A stretch of 64,000 bases of DNA from DAMCZI01 sp032095175 (GCA_032095175.1 DAMCZI010000004.1:62001-126000), one strand, 5' to 3'. Counted from the stretch's first letter, positions 27,403-36,284 are shown. Notes: generated by a model not told the origin, from the letters alone. Program-made: numbers and translations.

Positions 27403-27664
27403 CTATTTGTAAGCATTATATATGTACAGCTTATAACATAATTCTACAGTTTATCTGCACTTATATAGCATAATTTTTTATTCACAAGGTTGGTTTTAGA
27501 ACCATTGATAAAGATATGATGCATGTAAAACAGTTATTAATCACTTCTGACTTCTCTAGCAAAAATAAGTTTGGAAACACGAATATTTAAATATTGGAAA
27601 TCATAGATACTGCTTCGCATTATATGTTAAGATTATAATTAGCATATTTTATGGAGGTTGTACT

Positions 27665-29047
27665 ATGGAAAAAAACGTTGGTCTGGTAAAGGGACCTATT
27701 TTTAAGAATCTTGTAAAACTTGCCATACCAATTATGGGAACATCCTTTGTTCAAATGGCATACAGTATGACAGATATGATATGGGTTGGAAGACTAGGAA
27801 GCAAGGCCGTCGCTGCAGTTGGAACTGCTGGCTTTTTTACCTGGCTTGCTCAAGCTTTTATAATAATACCGAAGATTGGTGCTGAAGTTGGTATAGCACA
27901 GTCCGTTGGTAAAGAGGATATGGATGAAGCAAAGAGTTATCTACGCCACTCCATTCAGCTTATTATATTTTTCAGTTTGCTTTATGGATTGGGTTTAATA
28001 CTATTTAGAAAACCATTGATTGGGTTCTTTAATTTAAATGAACCTATTATAGTGTCAAAAGCTATAAACTATCTAGTAATAATATCCATCGGGATGGCTT
28101 TCTTCTGCATAAATCCTATATTCTCTGCCATTTTTAACGGATATGGAGACAGTAAAACTCCCTTTAAAATAAATTCCTTAGGGCTTGTTATAAATATGAT
28201 ACTTGACCCGATTTTTATATTTCTGTTTAATTTGGGTGTTGAGGGAGCTGCCATTGCTACCATTATCGCACAGATTACAGTAACCATGGTATTCATATTT
28301 AAAGCAGCAAAAAAGGCTGAAATATTTAAGGGTGTCAAGCTTTTTAAAAGCCCTGATATGCAGCATGTAAAAAGAATTGTAAGGCTTGGAATTCCTGTTG
28401 GAATGCAAAGTGGTCTATTTACAGTAATAGCAATGATTTTAGCGAGAATAATAGCAAGATGGGGTGACATACCTATAGCTGTTCAAAATGTTGGATCACA
28501 GATTGAAGCTATTTCATGGTTAACCGCTGGTGGATTTCAAACTGCATTAAGCACATTTGTTGGTCAAAACTATGGTGCTAAAAAGTGGGACAGAGTCTAT
28601 AAAGGATATTTTGCTGGAATAGGACTTGTTTCTATCGTAGGAATATTTGCATCCTGTTTGTTGATATTTGCTGCAAAGCCAATATTCTCAATATTTATAC
28701 ATGAAAAAGAAGCTATAACATACGGAATAGGTTATCTTAGAATTTTAGGTTTATCCCAGCTATTTATGTGCATTGAAATAACAACCTCAGGAGCATTTAA
28801 TGGTCTTGGAAAAACAGTTCCACCTGCAATTGTTAGTATAGTATTTAATGCATTAAGAATTCCAGGAGCACTGATATTATCCTCTACTCCCCTTGGACTT
28901 AATGGAATATGGTGGAGCATAAGTATTTCAAGTATACTAAAGGGAACCATCTCAATATCATGGTTTATTATTAGTCTTAAGAGAAATCCAAACACATCAA
29001 AAATGAGTATTTTTAAACTAAATTATTTAAAAACAGATAAAGCTTAA
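27665..29047 (+). CDS. MATE-family multidrug/Na+ efflux transporter
   Basis: 460 residues with 12 predicted membrane spans in two homologous halves, the standard MATE size. Typical segments are PIMGTSFVQMAYSMTDMIWVG near the N-terminus and GIPVGMQSGLF at the start of the second half. It should export cationic compounds coupled to Na+ or H+. The substrate cannot be told. TGGAGG precedes the ATG. It is monocistronic, closed by a strong hairpin. Confidence 0.94.
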   Translation: MEKNVGLVKGPIFKNLVKLAIPIMGTSFVQMAYSMTDMIWVGRLGSKAVAAVGTAGFFTWLAQAFIIIPKIGAEVGIAQSVGKEDMDEAKSYLRHSIQLIIFFSLLYGLGLILFRKPLIGFFNLNEPIIVSKAINYLVIISIGMAFFCINPIFSAIFNGYGDSKTPFKINSLGLVINMILDPIFIFLFNLGVEGAAIATIIAQITVTMVFIFKAAKKAEIFKGVKLFKSPDMQHVKRIVRLGIPVGMQSGLFTVIAMILARIIARWGDIPIAVQNVGSQIEAISWLTAGGFQTALSTFVGQNYGAKKWDRVYKGYFAGIGLVSIVGIFASCLLIFAAKPIFSIFIHEKEAITYGIGYLRILGLSQLFMCIEITTSGAFNGLGKTVPPAIVSIVFNALRIPGALILSSTPLGLNGIWWSISISSILKGTISISWFIISLKRNPNTSKMSIFKLNYLKTDKA

Positions 29048-29056
29048 ATATTTTAA

Positions 29057-29105
29057 GACACACAGTGATTATCCATTAACAATGATCACTGTGTGTCCTT
29101 TTTAA
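29057..29105 (+). terminator. Rho-independent terminator after MATE gene
   Basis: A perfect 13-bp stem GACACACAGTGAT/ATCACTGTGTGTC with a U-rich tail CTTTTT. Confidence 0.9.
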
Positions 29106-29273
29106 TTATGCTTCTTAAAATTCCATTGAAGAACGTATAAACTATATATAAGCAAAGTTTCTACAAAATATTTGAGAGATTTTACCTGAACTTATCATAG
29201 TAATATATGAAAGGTCAAGGATTTATATAGCTTTCTTATTTGATTCCTATCGCGATAAAGGGGGGAAAGCACT

Positions 29274-29858
29274 GTGTACTTGGATGATGAAATAGTGCAG
29301 CTTATAAAAAATAGAAATCCATTTGGTTTAGAAAAATTAATAGAACAATATACTTCCGCTGCCTACTCTTTAGTTTTTAGAATATTAGGTGGTATTAGCA
29401 GCAGAGAAGATATTGAGGAATGCACAAGTGATGTATTTACTGAAGTATGGAATAGCATTGAAGAATTTAATTCTGAACGTGGAAGCTTTAAAACCTGGAT
29501 ACTAATTAAGACAAAATATAAGGCACTTGAATATAGAAGAAGGCTTATAAAGCTCAGTACAAAACAATACCAACCTTCTGAAAACGAAATTCTTGAATGT
29601 GCAAACTCAAAGCTTGATGAGACTACTGTGGAGGATGAGGTTTTAAAAAGAGAAAAACTAAGACATATTATTGATGCAGTAAACGAATTCAATGAGCTTG
29701 ATAGAAAAATATTTAACAGAAGGTATTTTCTCTACGAAGATATCGAAAGCATTGCAAATAGATATAACTTAACACGGCAGGCGGTTGATAACAGACTTCT
29801 AAGGTGTAGAAAAAAGCTTAAATCCATAATGCTTGAAAAGCAATTGGATATATATTAA
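29274..29858 (+). CDS. ECF-type RNA polymerase sigma factor
   Basis: 194 residues, the typical ECF size. Region 2 (about 10-85) contains YTSAAYSLVFRILG and the DVFTEVW segment; region 4 (about 130-185) contains FNRRYFLYEDIESIANRYNL and TRQAVDNRLLR, a helix-turn-helix for -35 recognition. GTG at 29274 follows a GGGGGGAAA site. The gene sits 18 bases upstream of a DUF4179 membrane protein, the arrangement in which DUF4179 proteins act as anti-sigma factors. The stimulus is unknown; an autoregulated promoter is likely but I could not identify it. Confidence 0.9.
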   Translation: MYLDDEIVQLIKNRNPFGLEKLIEQYTSAAYSLVFRILGGISSREDIEECTSDVFTEVWNSIEEFNSERGSFKTWILIKTKYKALEYRRRLIKLSTKQYQPSENEILECANSKLDETTVEDEVLKREKLRHIIDAVNEFNELDRKIFNRRYFLYEDIESIANRYNLTRQAVDNRLLRCRKKLKSIMLEKQLDIY

Positions 29859-29876
29859 AGGAATGGAGGGATAGCC

Positions 29877-31403
29877 ATGAACAAAAACAACAAAAATTCT
29901 CAACCAGACCTTAAAGAATCAGAAATATTTAGTGAAGAAGAGATGTTTGAAATAATGGATTCTTTAACAGAAAATAAGAACATAGATGATAGCTTTATCC
30001 TTAATATAGAGGATGATTACTTTGAAGATGAAATTAATATTGAAAATATCAAAGAAAATGTTAGCAAAAAAACCTTTGAAAAGCTTGGAATAAAAAGATA
30101 CTCCTCCAAAAATTCTGATATTCCAACAAAGAAAAGGTTTTATAAAACTACCACCTTTAGAAAAATAACTGTAGCTGCAGCATCCTTAGCTATTATCTTC
30201 ACTATATTTACCTCTGACTATGTTACAGCAACTATAAAGAAGCTGTTCCAGTACATCCCTGGTATTAATGCCACAATTCAAGATGAAGGTGAAAAATTTA
30301 TATTAAATAAAACCACTAAAATCTCAAAGGATGGCAGCTATATAAAACTTCTTTCAGTTGTAGTTGATACTAAAAGCCAGATAATATCAGTCAGTCTAAG
30401 AGGAAATAACAAGGAATGCAAAAAAGTAAGTGTAAGATTTAAAAATGGAGAGGAGTATAATCTGCCAACAAGTTCAGTTGCAAGTGGTGGAGATGAATGG
30501 GCTGGGGACTATTTCTATAACTCTAGGTTTATCCAAGATAAAAGAGCTAACTTTACTTACAATGAAAATGATGAAATAAGCATTATTTTTAATGACAAGG
30601 AAAATATGGCCCTCACAGTAAAACTTGTAAAGGCAAGCTCCTACCAAAGCTATGAGGAGCTTGGTCCAACAGTTAGCAAAAACGGCTTAACCATCACAGC
30701 AATCCCTGTAATTGAAGGCAATGAATTAAAGGTAAATCTTTTAACTCCCAATATTGATAATCAAGGTGTAGAAGAATACTGCTTAAGGCCTGATTTTAAT
30801 GGTGATAATGACGAATATAGATATACCGGCTTGCTGGCAGAAAAGATTACATTGAAGGATAAAAAGGGTAACATAATAAATGGAAGAGGTCTAAACTCAT
30901 ATGCACCTCCTTTAAGTGAATTCTATTTCAAGGTTTCAGACAGCAAGGACAAGGTATTCAAGTTAACCATACCCTATATAAGGATGAAATATAATGTAGA
31001 CAAGGATGTAAAAATAAAGCTTCCTAAAATCGGGGAAAAACTAGAATATAAAAATACTATAGTTGATTTAAGGGGCTATAAGCTAAATATAACTTCTGTT
31101 GAAAGACCTGAAAAGAACAGAGTTTTAGTAAATATTGACACAAATTACAATGCACAAAAGGAAGAATCCATGTTTGATATTGAACTAGGAGTTAAATTTC
31201 CGCCATTGGGAGATCCAGTATACAATGGATGGGGAGCACTTTGCACACAAACTGATGAGAAAATAATTGGCCCAATGAGTCAGCTTGACATCCAATTAGA
31301 AAAAGTAAATATTGATGAATTTGATCTTAATATCAAATCAATAATAACTATTAAAAAAGGTCCATGGGAATTTGATATAAACTTAGATAAGCTAAGTAAA
31401 TAA
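29877..31403 (+). CDS. DUF4179 membrane protein, putative anti-sigma factor
   Basis: 508 residues. A cytoplasmic acidic N-terminus (about 1-94) is followed by one membrane span (about 96-114), the DUF4179 signature around YIPGINATIQDEGE, and a large extracellular beta-rich part with DUF5643-like sections to the end. The topology suits a membrane-bound anti-sigma factor that binds the upstream sigma factor inside and senses a signal outside. GGAGGG precedes the ATG, and the gene is co-transcribed with the sigma gene. The ligand or stress is unknown. Confidence 0.88.
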   Translation: MNKNNKNSQPDLKESEIFSEEEMFEIMDSLTENKNIDDSFILNIEDDYFEDEINIENIKENVSKKTFEKLGIKRYSSKNSDIPTKKRFYKTTTFRKITVAAASLAIIFTIFTSDYVTATIKKLFQYIPGINATIQDEGEKFILNKTTKISKDGSYIKLLSVVVDTKSQIISVSLRGNNKECKKVSVRFKNGEEYNLPTSSVASGGDEWAGDYFYNSRFIQDKRANFTYNENDEISIIFNDKENMALTVKLVKASSYQSYEELGPTVSKNGLTITAIPVIEGNELKVNLLTPNIDNQGVEEYCLRPDFNGDNDEYRYTGLLAEKITLKDKKGNIINGRGLNSYAPPLSEFYFKVSDSKDKVFKLTIPYIRMKYNVDKDVKIKLPKIGEKLEYKNTIVDLRGYKLNITSVERPEKNRVLVNIDTNYNAQKEESMFDIELGVKFPPLGDPVYNGWGALCTQTDEKIIGPMSQLDIQLEKVNIDEFDLNIKSIITIKKGPWEFDINLDKLSK

Positions 31404-31418
31404 AAATGTCAGTTATAA

Positions 31419-31458
31419 GAACCTTTAGGTGTTTGTAAAATCAAGCTCCTAAAGGTTC
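31419..31458. terminator. Bidirectional hairpin terminator
   Basis: A perfect 11-bp stem GAACCTTTAGG/CCTAAAGGTTC with an 18-base loop between the convergent DUF4179 and peptidase MA genes; the U tract is weak on both strands. Confidence 0.6.
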
Positions 31459-31514
31459 CTACACCATACCTAATATTTCCAAATGGTAAACCTTGCAAAA
31501 ACATGCTGGTAACA

Positions 31515-32192
31515 TTATTTTATCAAATTCTGATAGTATTCTATAGCTTCCTCTTCAAAATTTTTTGATATCAAATCTTCTAGTTTCAATTCGTTCTTAT
31601 AGGCTCGGATAAAAGCATCATGACCATATTTATGTATAAAATAGCTTACATAAATACCTGCAACGTCATAGCCTCCATTATCCACAAAATTATCTGGAGT
31701 ATCACCATTTATGGTTATACCACTAATTATGTCAATTGGTATTATTTCATCAACATCCTGTAAATCTATTTGCCCAGCATACAATAGGGCAACCCCCTCT
31801 GAAATCCATGCTTCTACCTCTTGAACATTAAGTTTCAAATCAAAGACCCCATGAACAATCTCATGCTTAACAACTTGCATTAATTCATTCCTTGAATATC
31901 CCTTAGCAGCACTTGGAGAAAGGATGCAAATTATTCTTTTGTTAAAATCAGAATATCCCACCATCCATAGCTGATAGGTTTCTTTGTTTTTCCCAGATAA
32001 TTTTATATATTCATCCCCTGAATTTGCAACATATATTTTAAAGCCAAAACGATCTGTTGTTGAAAACTTAAAGTGATTACATAAATCCAAATAAAACCCA
32101 TCAACATGATTAGCTATATAGCTTCCAAATTCTTCATCTTCAATATGATAGAAGATGCTGAAATGATCAGTTAAATTTTGAATTGTCTCCAT
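31515..32192 (-). CDS. Peptidase MA-family gluzincin metalloprotease
   Basis: 225 residues. Zinc motif HEIVH (H110, E111, H114) is followed by the third ligand Glu132 in WISEGVA, the arrangement of gluzincins of the peptidase MA-like family. No signal peptide is evident, so a cytoplasmic location is likely unless it is exported by another route. The ATG at 32192 is preferred to an upstream in-frame start because AAGGGGTG is spaced 8 bases before it. Substrate unknown. It is followed by a convergent hairpin. Confidence 0.85.
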   Translation of the reverse strand: METIQNLTDHFSIFYHIEDEEFGSYIANHVDGFYLDLCNHFKFSTTDRFGFKIYVANSGDEYIKLSGKNKETYQLWMVGYSDFNKRIICILSPSAAKGYSRNELMQVVKHEIVHGVFDLKLNVQEVEAWISEGVALLYAGQIDLQDVDEIIPIDIISGITINGDTPDNFVDNGGYDVAGIYVSYFIHKYGHDAFIRAYKNELKLEDLISKNFEEEAIEYYQNLIK

Positions 32193-32277
32193 TATAGTAT
32201 CACCCCTTGTATAATTAGATAATACCAAGAACTATATAATATAGCAATTATTCCAATGATAAGGCCATGTAAATAAG

Positions 32278-32316
32278 AAATACTGGTATAGATAAAGTTA
32301 TCTCATACCAGTATTT
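32278..32316 (-). terminator. Hairpin terminator
   Basis: AAATACTGGTAT pairs with ATACCAGTATTT (32305-32316), with GATAA/ATCTC-like inner pairs. It lies just after the acetyltransferase gene ending at 32333 and before the peptidase MA gene on the - strand. Confidence 0.7.
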
Positions 32317-32332
32317 CTTGCTGCAGATATAC

Positions 32333-32749
32333 CTACAGTTTACAGTTCATTAAAAGCCTATTTACCAAAATGTCTCGATTTCCAACTGAACCATGCTTTT
32401 TATCCATTACAGAGAATCCATTTAATTTATAACATTTTTGTGCTCTTTCATTGCTTTCATCTGTCCATAACTGTATTTCTCTGTAACCTCTAGATTTTAA
32501 TATCTGTTTAACCTCTTTAATAACCTTACTTCCATAACCATTACCCCAAAACCTTGGTAATAGGGCAATTATCTTAATCCAAACTGTTTTATTTTCTGAA
32601 AGCAATCCATTTATACCTATCCACCCAATATGTATGCCATCAGATTTTCTTGTTATCACGTAATCTTCTTCATCTTCATCCTTATTCCAAATATCAATTA
32701 TATTATCCCATTCACTTATGGAAGTTGATTCGTCATGGAATATATTCAT
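32333..32749 (-). CDS. GNAT acetyltransferase, start codon uncertain
   Basis: From the first ATG (32749) this encodes 138 residues with a GNAT core: the acetyl-CoA loop RFWGNGYGSKV and the late CYKLNGF motif. However, the N-terminal strand expected of a GNAT (IILEPINKSHLEFIYN) is encoded in frame just upstream, from 32818, without an ATG, GTG or TTG and without a ribosome binding site before 32749. The upstream acetyltransferase gene ends at 32809 in another frame, and an A8 run (32826-32833, - strand) lies there; one extra A would join the two genes. Either an unusual start, slippage or a frameshift is involved. Target unknown. Confidence 0.75.
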   Translation of the reverse strand: MNIFHDESTSISEWDNIIDIWNKDEDEEDYVITRKSDGIHIGWIGINGLLSENKTVWIKIIALLPRFWGNGYGSKVIKEVKQILKSRGYREIQLWTDESNERAQKCYKLNGFSVMDKKHGSVGNRDILVNRLLMNCKL

Positions 32750-32808
32750 AAGAATATCATTATTTGCTGTATTATATATAAATTCTAAATGTGATTTATT
32801 TATGGGTT

Positions 32809-33744
32809 CTAAAATAATTTTGCTGTTTTTTTTAAATCCCTTTTCATAACAAGTTCAGGTTTTCTAAACTTATACCCTGTTCTAATAAGTGATTGTTCCA
32901 TAGGGAAGTTATTTTTATCAATGTCTCCCATAACATCTTCTATACCGCATTCCTTTAGTGTCATAGTTCCATTGATAAGTAAATCATCTACAAAGCCCTG
33001 TCCTCTTTTTTGTGGTACAACTCCTATGTAGTTTATTGCTCCATCCTTATCCGAAAACTTTTGAGGAATTATCAATCCTGCAAGTTCGCCATTTACATAA
33101 GCAAGCTTCCACCAGTCTTCATTATAATCAATTCCCTTAAGTAAATTAAACTCCTTTTCCGCTGCCAATTCTTCCCCTACTTCCTCTACTATAAGAATGT
33201 CATCTCCATCAAGAGTTTGCCTTGTTACAATTTTTATTGCCTCTATAAAGACATCTTTTCCGACTTCTCTTAGGCTTTTATATTCCAACCTTCCTGATTC
33301 CTTTGGAAGGGGCTCTCCAGTCCAATAAAAGCTTTTCTTCTCCTGAGTTATTTTAAAGCCAGAGCTTAGCATAATATCCCTGTACTCATTAAAATGCTTG
33401 TCTGGATTAAAATATATATGATATTCTGCTATGTTAAATTTATAGTTTTGCATCTTATCAAGACTTTCAGTAATAAGTCTTACTCCAGTTTCCTTTGCAG
33501 CTTCTACATTGTCAACATAAAGACCAAAGGCCATCAAATCCTGTGGATTATCTGGAAAAACAGCATAAAACACTCTTGCTATAAACTTGCCATCCTCTTC
33601 AGCAATAAAACACCATTCCGGCTTGTTTCTCCCCTCTTTCCACCAGTTGATAAGAAGATCCTTAAGTTCCTTTTGATCTGCATCACCTAGTCCAAGACCA
33701 ACAAAGCTATCGATTTCCTTTGAAACAATACTTCTTATAATCAT
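32809..33744 (-). CDS. GNAT-family acetyltransferase (two-domain)
   Basis: 311 residues. The N-terminal half (about 1-140) looks like a degenerate GNAT fold. The C-terminal half (about 150-305) has the acetyl-CoA binding motif VPQKRGQGFVDDLL and ends with the typical RTGYKFRKPELVMKRDL strand. The domain order recalls tandem-GNAT proteins in which one half is non-catalytic. A G-rich ribosome binding site precedes the ATG at 33744. It abuts the next acetyltransferase gene with overlapping frames, so the two are translationally linked or were once fused. Substrate unknown. Confidence 0.85.
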   Translation of the reverse strand: MIIRSIVSKEIDSFVGLGLGDADQKELKDLLINWWKEGRNKPEWCFIAEEDGKFIARVFYAVFPDNPQDLMAFGLYVDNVEAAKETGVRLITESLDKMQNYKFNIAEYHIYFNPDKHFNEYRDIMLSSGFKITQEKKSFYWTGEPLPKESGRLEYKSLREVGKDVFIEAIKIVTRQTLDGDDILIVEEVGEELAAEKEFNLLKGIDYNEDWWKLAYVNGELAGLIIPQKFSDKDGAINYIGVVPQKRGQGFVDDLLINGTMTLKECGIEDVMGDIDKNNFPMEQSLIRTGYKFRKPELVMKRDLKKTAKLF

Positions 33745-33851
33745 TTAATTCCCCCTAAATATAATACTAATACCATACTATACCATTCATCAGGGTAAAC
33801 AAAGGTAAAGAATCACTATAAAAAATTTAGCTCATCTTTATTAAAATACAA

Positions 33852-33904
33852 CAGGCACATAAGTTATTTTAATAAATAATTAACTAAAATAACTTATGTG
33901 CCTG
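33852..33904 (-). terminator. Perfect 20-bp hairpin
   Basis: CAGGCACATAAGTTATTTTA (33852-33871) is perfectly complementary to 33885-33904. It lies just after the DUF1361 stop on the - strand, followed by a weak U-rich tail, and shares CAGGCAC-type ends with other long hairpins of the window. Confidence 0.8.
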
Positions 33905-33919
33905 CAACTTATAACCAAA

Positions 33920-34597
33920 CTACTTGCGTAATGCTTTCCATACAAAATACATAACCAGCTGTATCACCGTCATGTAAAACATAAAATACCAAAACTCCAT
34001 TGAGAACACAGAAAGCATCTGTCTTAGCGTATCAACAGGGAAAATAATTAAGTGTACAGTATGCAGCCTTAAAAATCTCCCAATATAAATAGCATAGCTG
34101 GAGAGTAAGGATACAACGATTACAAAAATATCCTTATTCATTTTCTTTACTTTAGCTGATACAGAATTATATACTAATTTTAAAGATACAAATCCCATAC
34201 TTAATCCTATAAAAATTCCTGTTGAAAGATAACAAAAATGCTTCCACACATATGGATTAGCTGTAAACCTATAACCGGAAACAGGATTAATATAATCTAA
34301 TACCGATAGATGAAAAAAGTCTGTTATTAAATATGGTGCATTGGGATAGAAAAACAACCATAATAAAAATAAACATATATACAAAACCTTATTTTTCATG
34401 TTTTTACTATAATCCAGCTTATCCAGCAAAACAGCAATCTCCATTGGAATATAGGCTAGGGTTAAGTTTAATACCATGAATCTAAATCTATCTATAAAAA
34501 AACAGCTTATTATCATATATATTAAAAACGAAAGTCTGAGAAAATATATATCTTTTTTCCCTTTATAATTTAGCGTAAAACCTTTTACAATCTCCAT
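33920..34597 (-). CDS. DUF1361 integral membrane protein
   Basis: 225 residues with about six or seven membrane spans and the DUF1361 signature FYPNAPYLITDFFHL. Family members are polytopic membrane proteins of unknown function. AAAGGAG precedes the ATG. It is monocistronic, closed by the 20-bp hairpin at 33852-33904. Confidence 0.88.
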   Translation of the reverse strand: MEIVKGFTLNYKGKKDIYFLRLSFLIYMIISCFFIDRFRFMVLNLTLAYIPMEIAVLLDKLDYSKNMKNKVLYICLFLLWLFFYPNAPYLITDFFHLSVLDYINPVSGYRFTANPYVWKHFCYLSTGIFIGLSMGFVSLKLVYNSVSAKVKKMNKDIFVIVVSLLSSYAIYIGRFLRLHTVHLIIFPVDTLRQMLSVFSMEFWYFMFYMTVIQLVMYFVWKALRK

Positions 34598-34733
34598 TTC
34601 AAGCTCCTTTCATTAAACGCTTATAAAACAATTATATTATCTTTAATCCAAGTATTCCATCTTTTAAACTTACAATATAAAAATCAAACCTTACAAACTT
34701 GTAAGTCTATATTCCCATTGAGTAAAGCTATTA

Positions 34734-34822
34734 GGTGGCAGGCTCTCGAGTTTTGAGTTATTTAATCAAAAGTACAATTAGATGCTTTAATTAAATAACT
34801 TAAAACTCAAGTGCCTGTTACC
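34734..34822 (+). repeat. 89-bp long-hairpin repeat, copy 2
   Basis: Arms from 34734 and to 34822 pair over about 33 bases. Compared with the reverse complement of 16669-16757 the match runs through both arms and the loop. Here it lies in a divergent intergenic region (DUF1361 and YjbQ-like genes), where a terminator is not required, which argues that the family is mobile rather than only a terminator. The rest of the 313-base gap shows nothing else. Confidence 0.85.
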
Positions 34823-34910
34823 TCCCCCCTTTGGTACTAATCTCTTAAGATAGCGATATCTTCATACTATGTGATAAACTATTTATAAAATAATTCTTTG
34901 GAGGGATATC

Positions 34911-35327
34911 ATGAAAAGCTATAGAAAGGAACTCTGGTTTGAAACAACTAAGCGAAGAGAATTTATGAACATAACACCTCAAGTAGAAAATTGCTTAAAA
35001 GAAAGTGGCATAAAAGAAGGCCTTCTTCTCTGCAATGCAATGCACATAACCGCAAGTGTATTTATAAACGATGATGAAAGCGGCCTACATATGGATTTTG
35101 AAAACTTTCTAGAGAAGGTAGTCCCCGAAAAACCTCACAACCAATACCATCATAATGGCTATGAAGACAATGCAGATGCCCACATAAAACGCCAGATAAT
35201 GGGCAGAGAGGTTGTTGTAGCTGTTACCCAAGGGAAGCTTGACTTTGGGCCATGGGAGCAGATTTTTTATGGGGAATTTGATGGGATGAGAAGGAAAAGG
35301 GTGCTGGTGAAGATAATTGGGGAGTAA
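34911..35327 (+). CDS. YjbQ/UPF0047 family (secondary thiamine-phosphate synthase-type)
   Basis: 138 residues, the standard length of the UPF0047/YjbQ family. Typical motifs are the early TSVFINDDE-like strand (ASVFINDDESGL), then HHNGYEDNADAHIKRQIMG and TQGKLDFGPWEQIFYGEFDG close to the C-terminus. The family is annotated as secondary thiamine-phosphate synthase because YjbQ can replace ThiE weakly in E. coli; the true role is uncertain. GGAGGG precedes the ATG. No thiamine riboswitch is seen upstream. Confidence 0.93.
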   Translation: MKSYRKELWFETTKRREFMNITPQVENCLKESGIKEGLLLCNAMHITASVFINDDESGLHMDFENFLEKVVPEKPHNQYHHNGYEDNADAHIKRQIMGREVVVAVTQGKLDFGPWEQIFYGEFDGMRRKRVLVKIIGE

Positions 35328-35449
35328 AATTGGGTTGAAAATGAAAGGTTTTTTAAGAGTAATTTACTTATGATATGATTGATATTAAAATATTTTTAAG
35401 AGTACTATACAGTTTAAAATAAATTCTAAGTTGATTGAGGTGTATATAA

Positions 35450-36109
35450 TTGGATAAAAACTGTTTTGTTTCATGGAGTGGTGGAAAAGATTCGTGCCTT
35501 TCTTATTATAAAGCTATTGAGCATGGGTATAATCCTAAGAAACTCTTTACTATGTTCAGTATTGAAAATGGTATAAGTTCGGCCCACAGGCTAAGTGAAA
35601 GCGTTATTAGAGCACAGGCCAGGGCAATTGGAATTGAGTCCTTAATTGGAAAAGCATTGTTTGATGAATACGAAAAAGTGTTTGTTAATGAGCTTAAAGC
35701 ATTTAAGAAACAAGGTATTGATTATGGAATTTTTGGTGACATCGATTTGGAAGAGCATAGAGAATGGGAAGAGAAGGTGTGTCAGAAAGCTTCAATTAAT
35801 GCAATCTTGCCCCTATGGCAAAGAAAGAGAAGAGATATTGTTGAGGAATTTTTAGATTTGGGGTTTAAAGCAAAAATAATAGTAGTAAACACAACAATGC
35901 TTGATGCAAGGTTTCTTGGAAAGGATCTAAGCTATCCACTGATGAGAGAGATTGAGGAGTTTGGTGCAGATGTATGTGGAGAAAACGGAGAATATCACAC
36001 TGTGGTATATGATGGGCCAATATTTAAGCGCCCTGTGCAATTAGAATTTGGAAATGAAATAGTGCCAATTGAGGATAAATGGGCACAAATTAGAGTAGAG
36101 ATAGGATAA
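35450..36109 (+). CDS. Dph6-like ATP-dependent ligase (diphthine-ammonia ligase family)
   Basis: 219 residues of the PP-loop ATPase family related to Dph6/MJ0570. The PP-loop SGGKDS is at residues 10-15, and the family segments GIFGDIDLEEHREWEE and DVCGENGEYHTVVYDGPIF are present. In eukaryotes and archaea relatives amidate diphthine in EF2; bacteria lack diphthamide, so the substrate here is different and unknown. TTG at 35450 is chosen because GAGGTG lies 7 bases upstream. A two-hairpin repeat element follows the stop by 12 bases. Confidence 0.88.
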   Translation: MDKNCFVSWSGGKDSCLSYYKAIEHGYNPKKLFTMFSIENGISSAHRLSESVIRAQARAIGIESLIGKALFDEYEKVFVNELKAFKKQGIDYGIFGDIDLEEHREWEEKVCQKASINAILPLWQRKRRDIVEEFLDLGFKAKIIVVNTTMLDARFLGKDLSYPLMREIEEFGADVCGENGEYHTVVYDGPIFKRPVQLEFGNEIVPIEDKWAQIRVEIG

Positions 36110-36121
36110 CTTTTAATCTAT

Positions 36122-36236
36122 ATTAATGGCACTAAAGATTTTACATTGGGTGTTGTGCGATTAATGAATCAATGAATATGATTTCGCGTAAATGCTTAGG
36201 GTTAAGCGATGTAGAATCATTTACGCGAAACATATA
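36122..36236 (+). repeat. Two-hairpin element with complementary loops
   Basis: Hairpin 1: ATTAATGGCAC (36122-36132) with GTGCGATTAAT (36155-36165). Hairpin 2: TTTCGCGTAAATG (36182-36194) with CATTTACGCGAAA (36218-36230), extended by TATG/CATA. Loop 1 GATTTTACATTG (36137-36148) can pair along all 12 bases with CGATGTAGAATC (36207-36218), counting two G-U pairs. The element is flanked by TAATCTATA at 36114-36122 and 36239-36247, a possible target-site duplication. Same length and about 92% identity to the copy at 56858. Confidence 0.88.
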
Positions 36237-36252
36237 TATAATCTATAAAAAT

Positions 36253-36275
36253 CCCCCTGTCTTGAGACAGAGGGA
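36253..36275 (-). terminator. Terminator of the oleate hydratase gene
   Basis: On the - strand CCCTCTGTCT pairs with AGACAGGGGG, followed by ATTTTTA. It lies just after the oleate hydratase stop. Confidence 0.8.
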
Positions 36276-36284
36276 CTACCCTTT

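Noticed and set aside
29161..29270. A possible autoregulated ECF promoter (GAAC ... GTC) before the sigma gene
   Set aside because: The spacing between the two motifs does not fit the usual ECF promoter.
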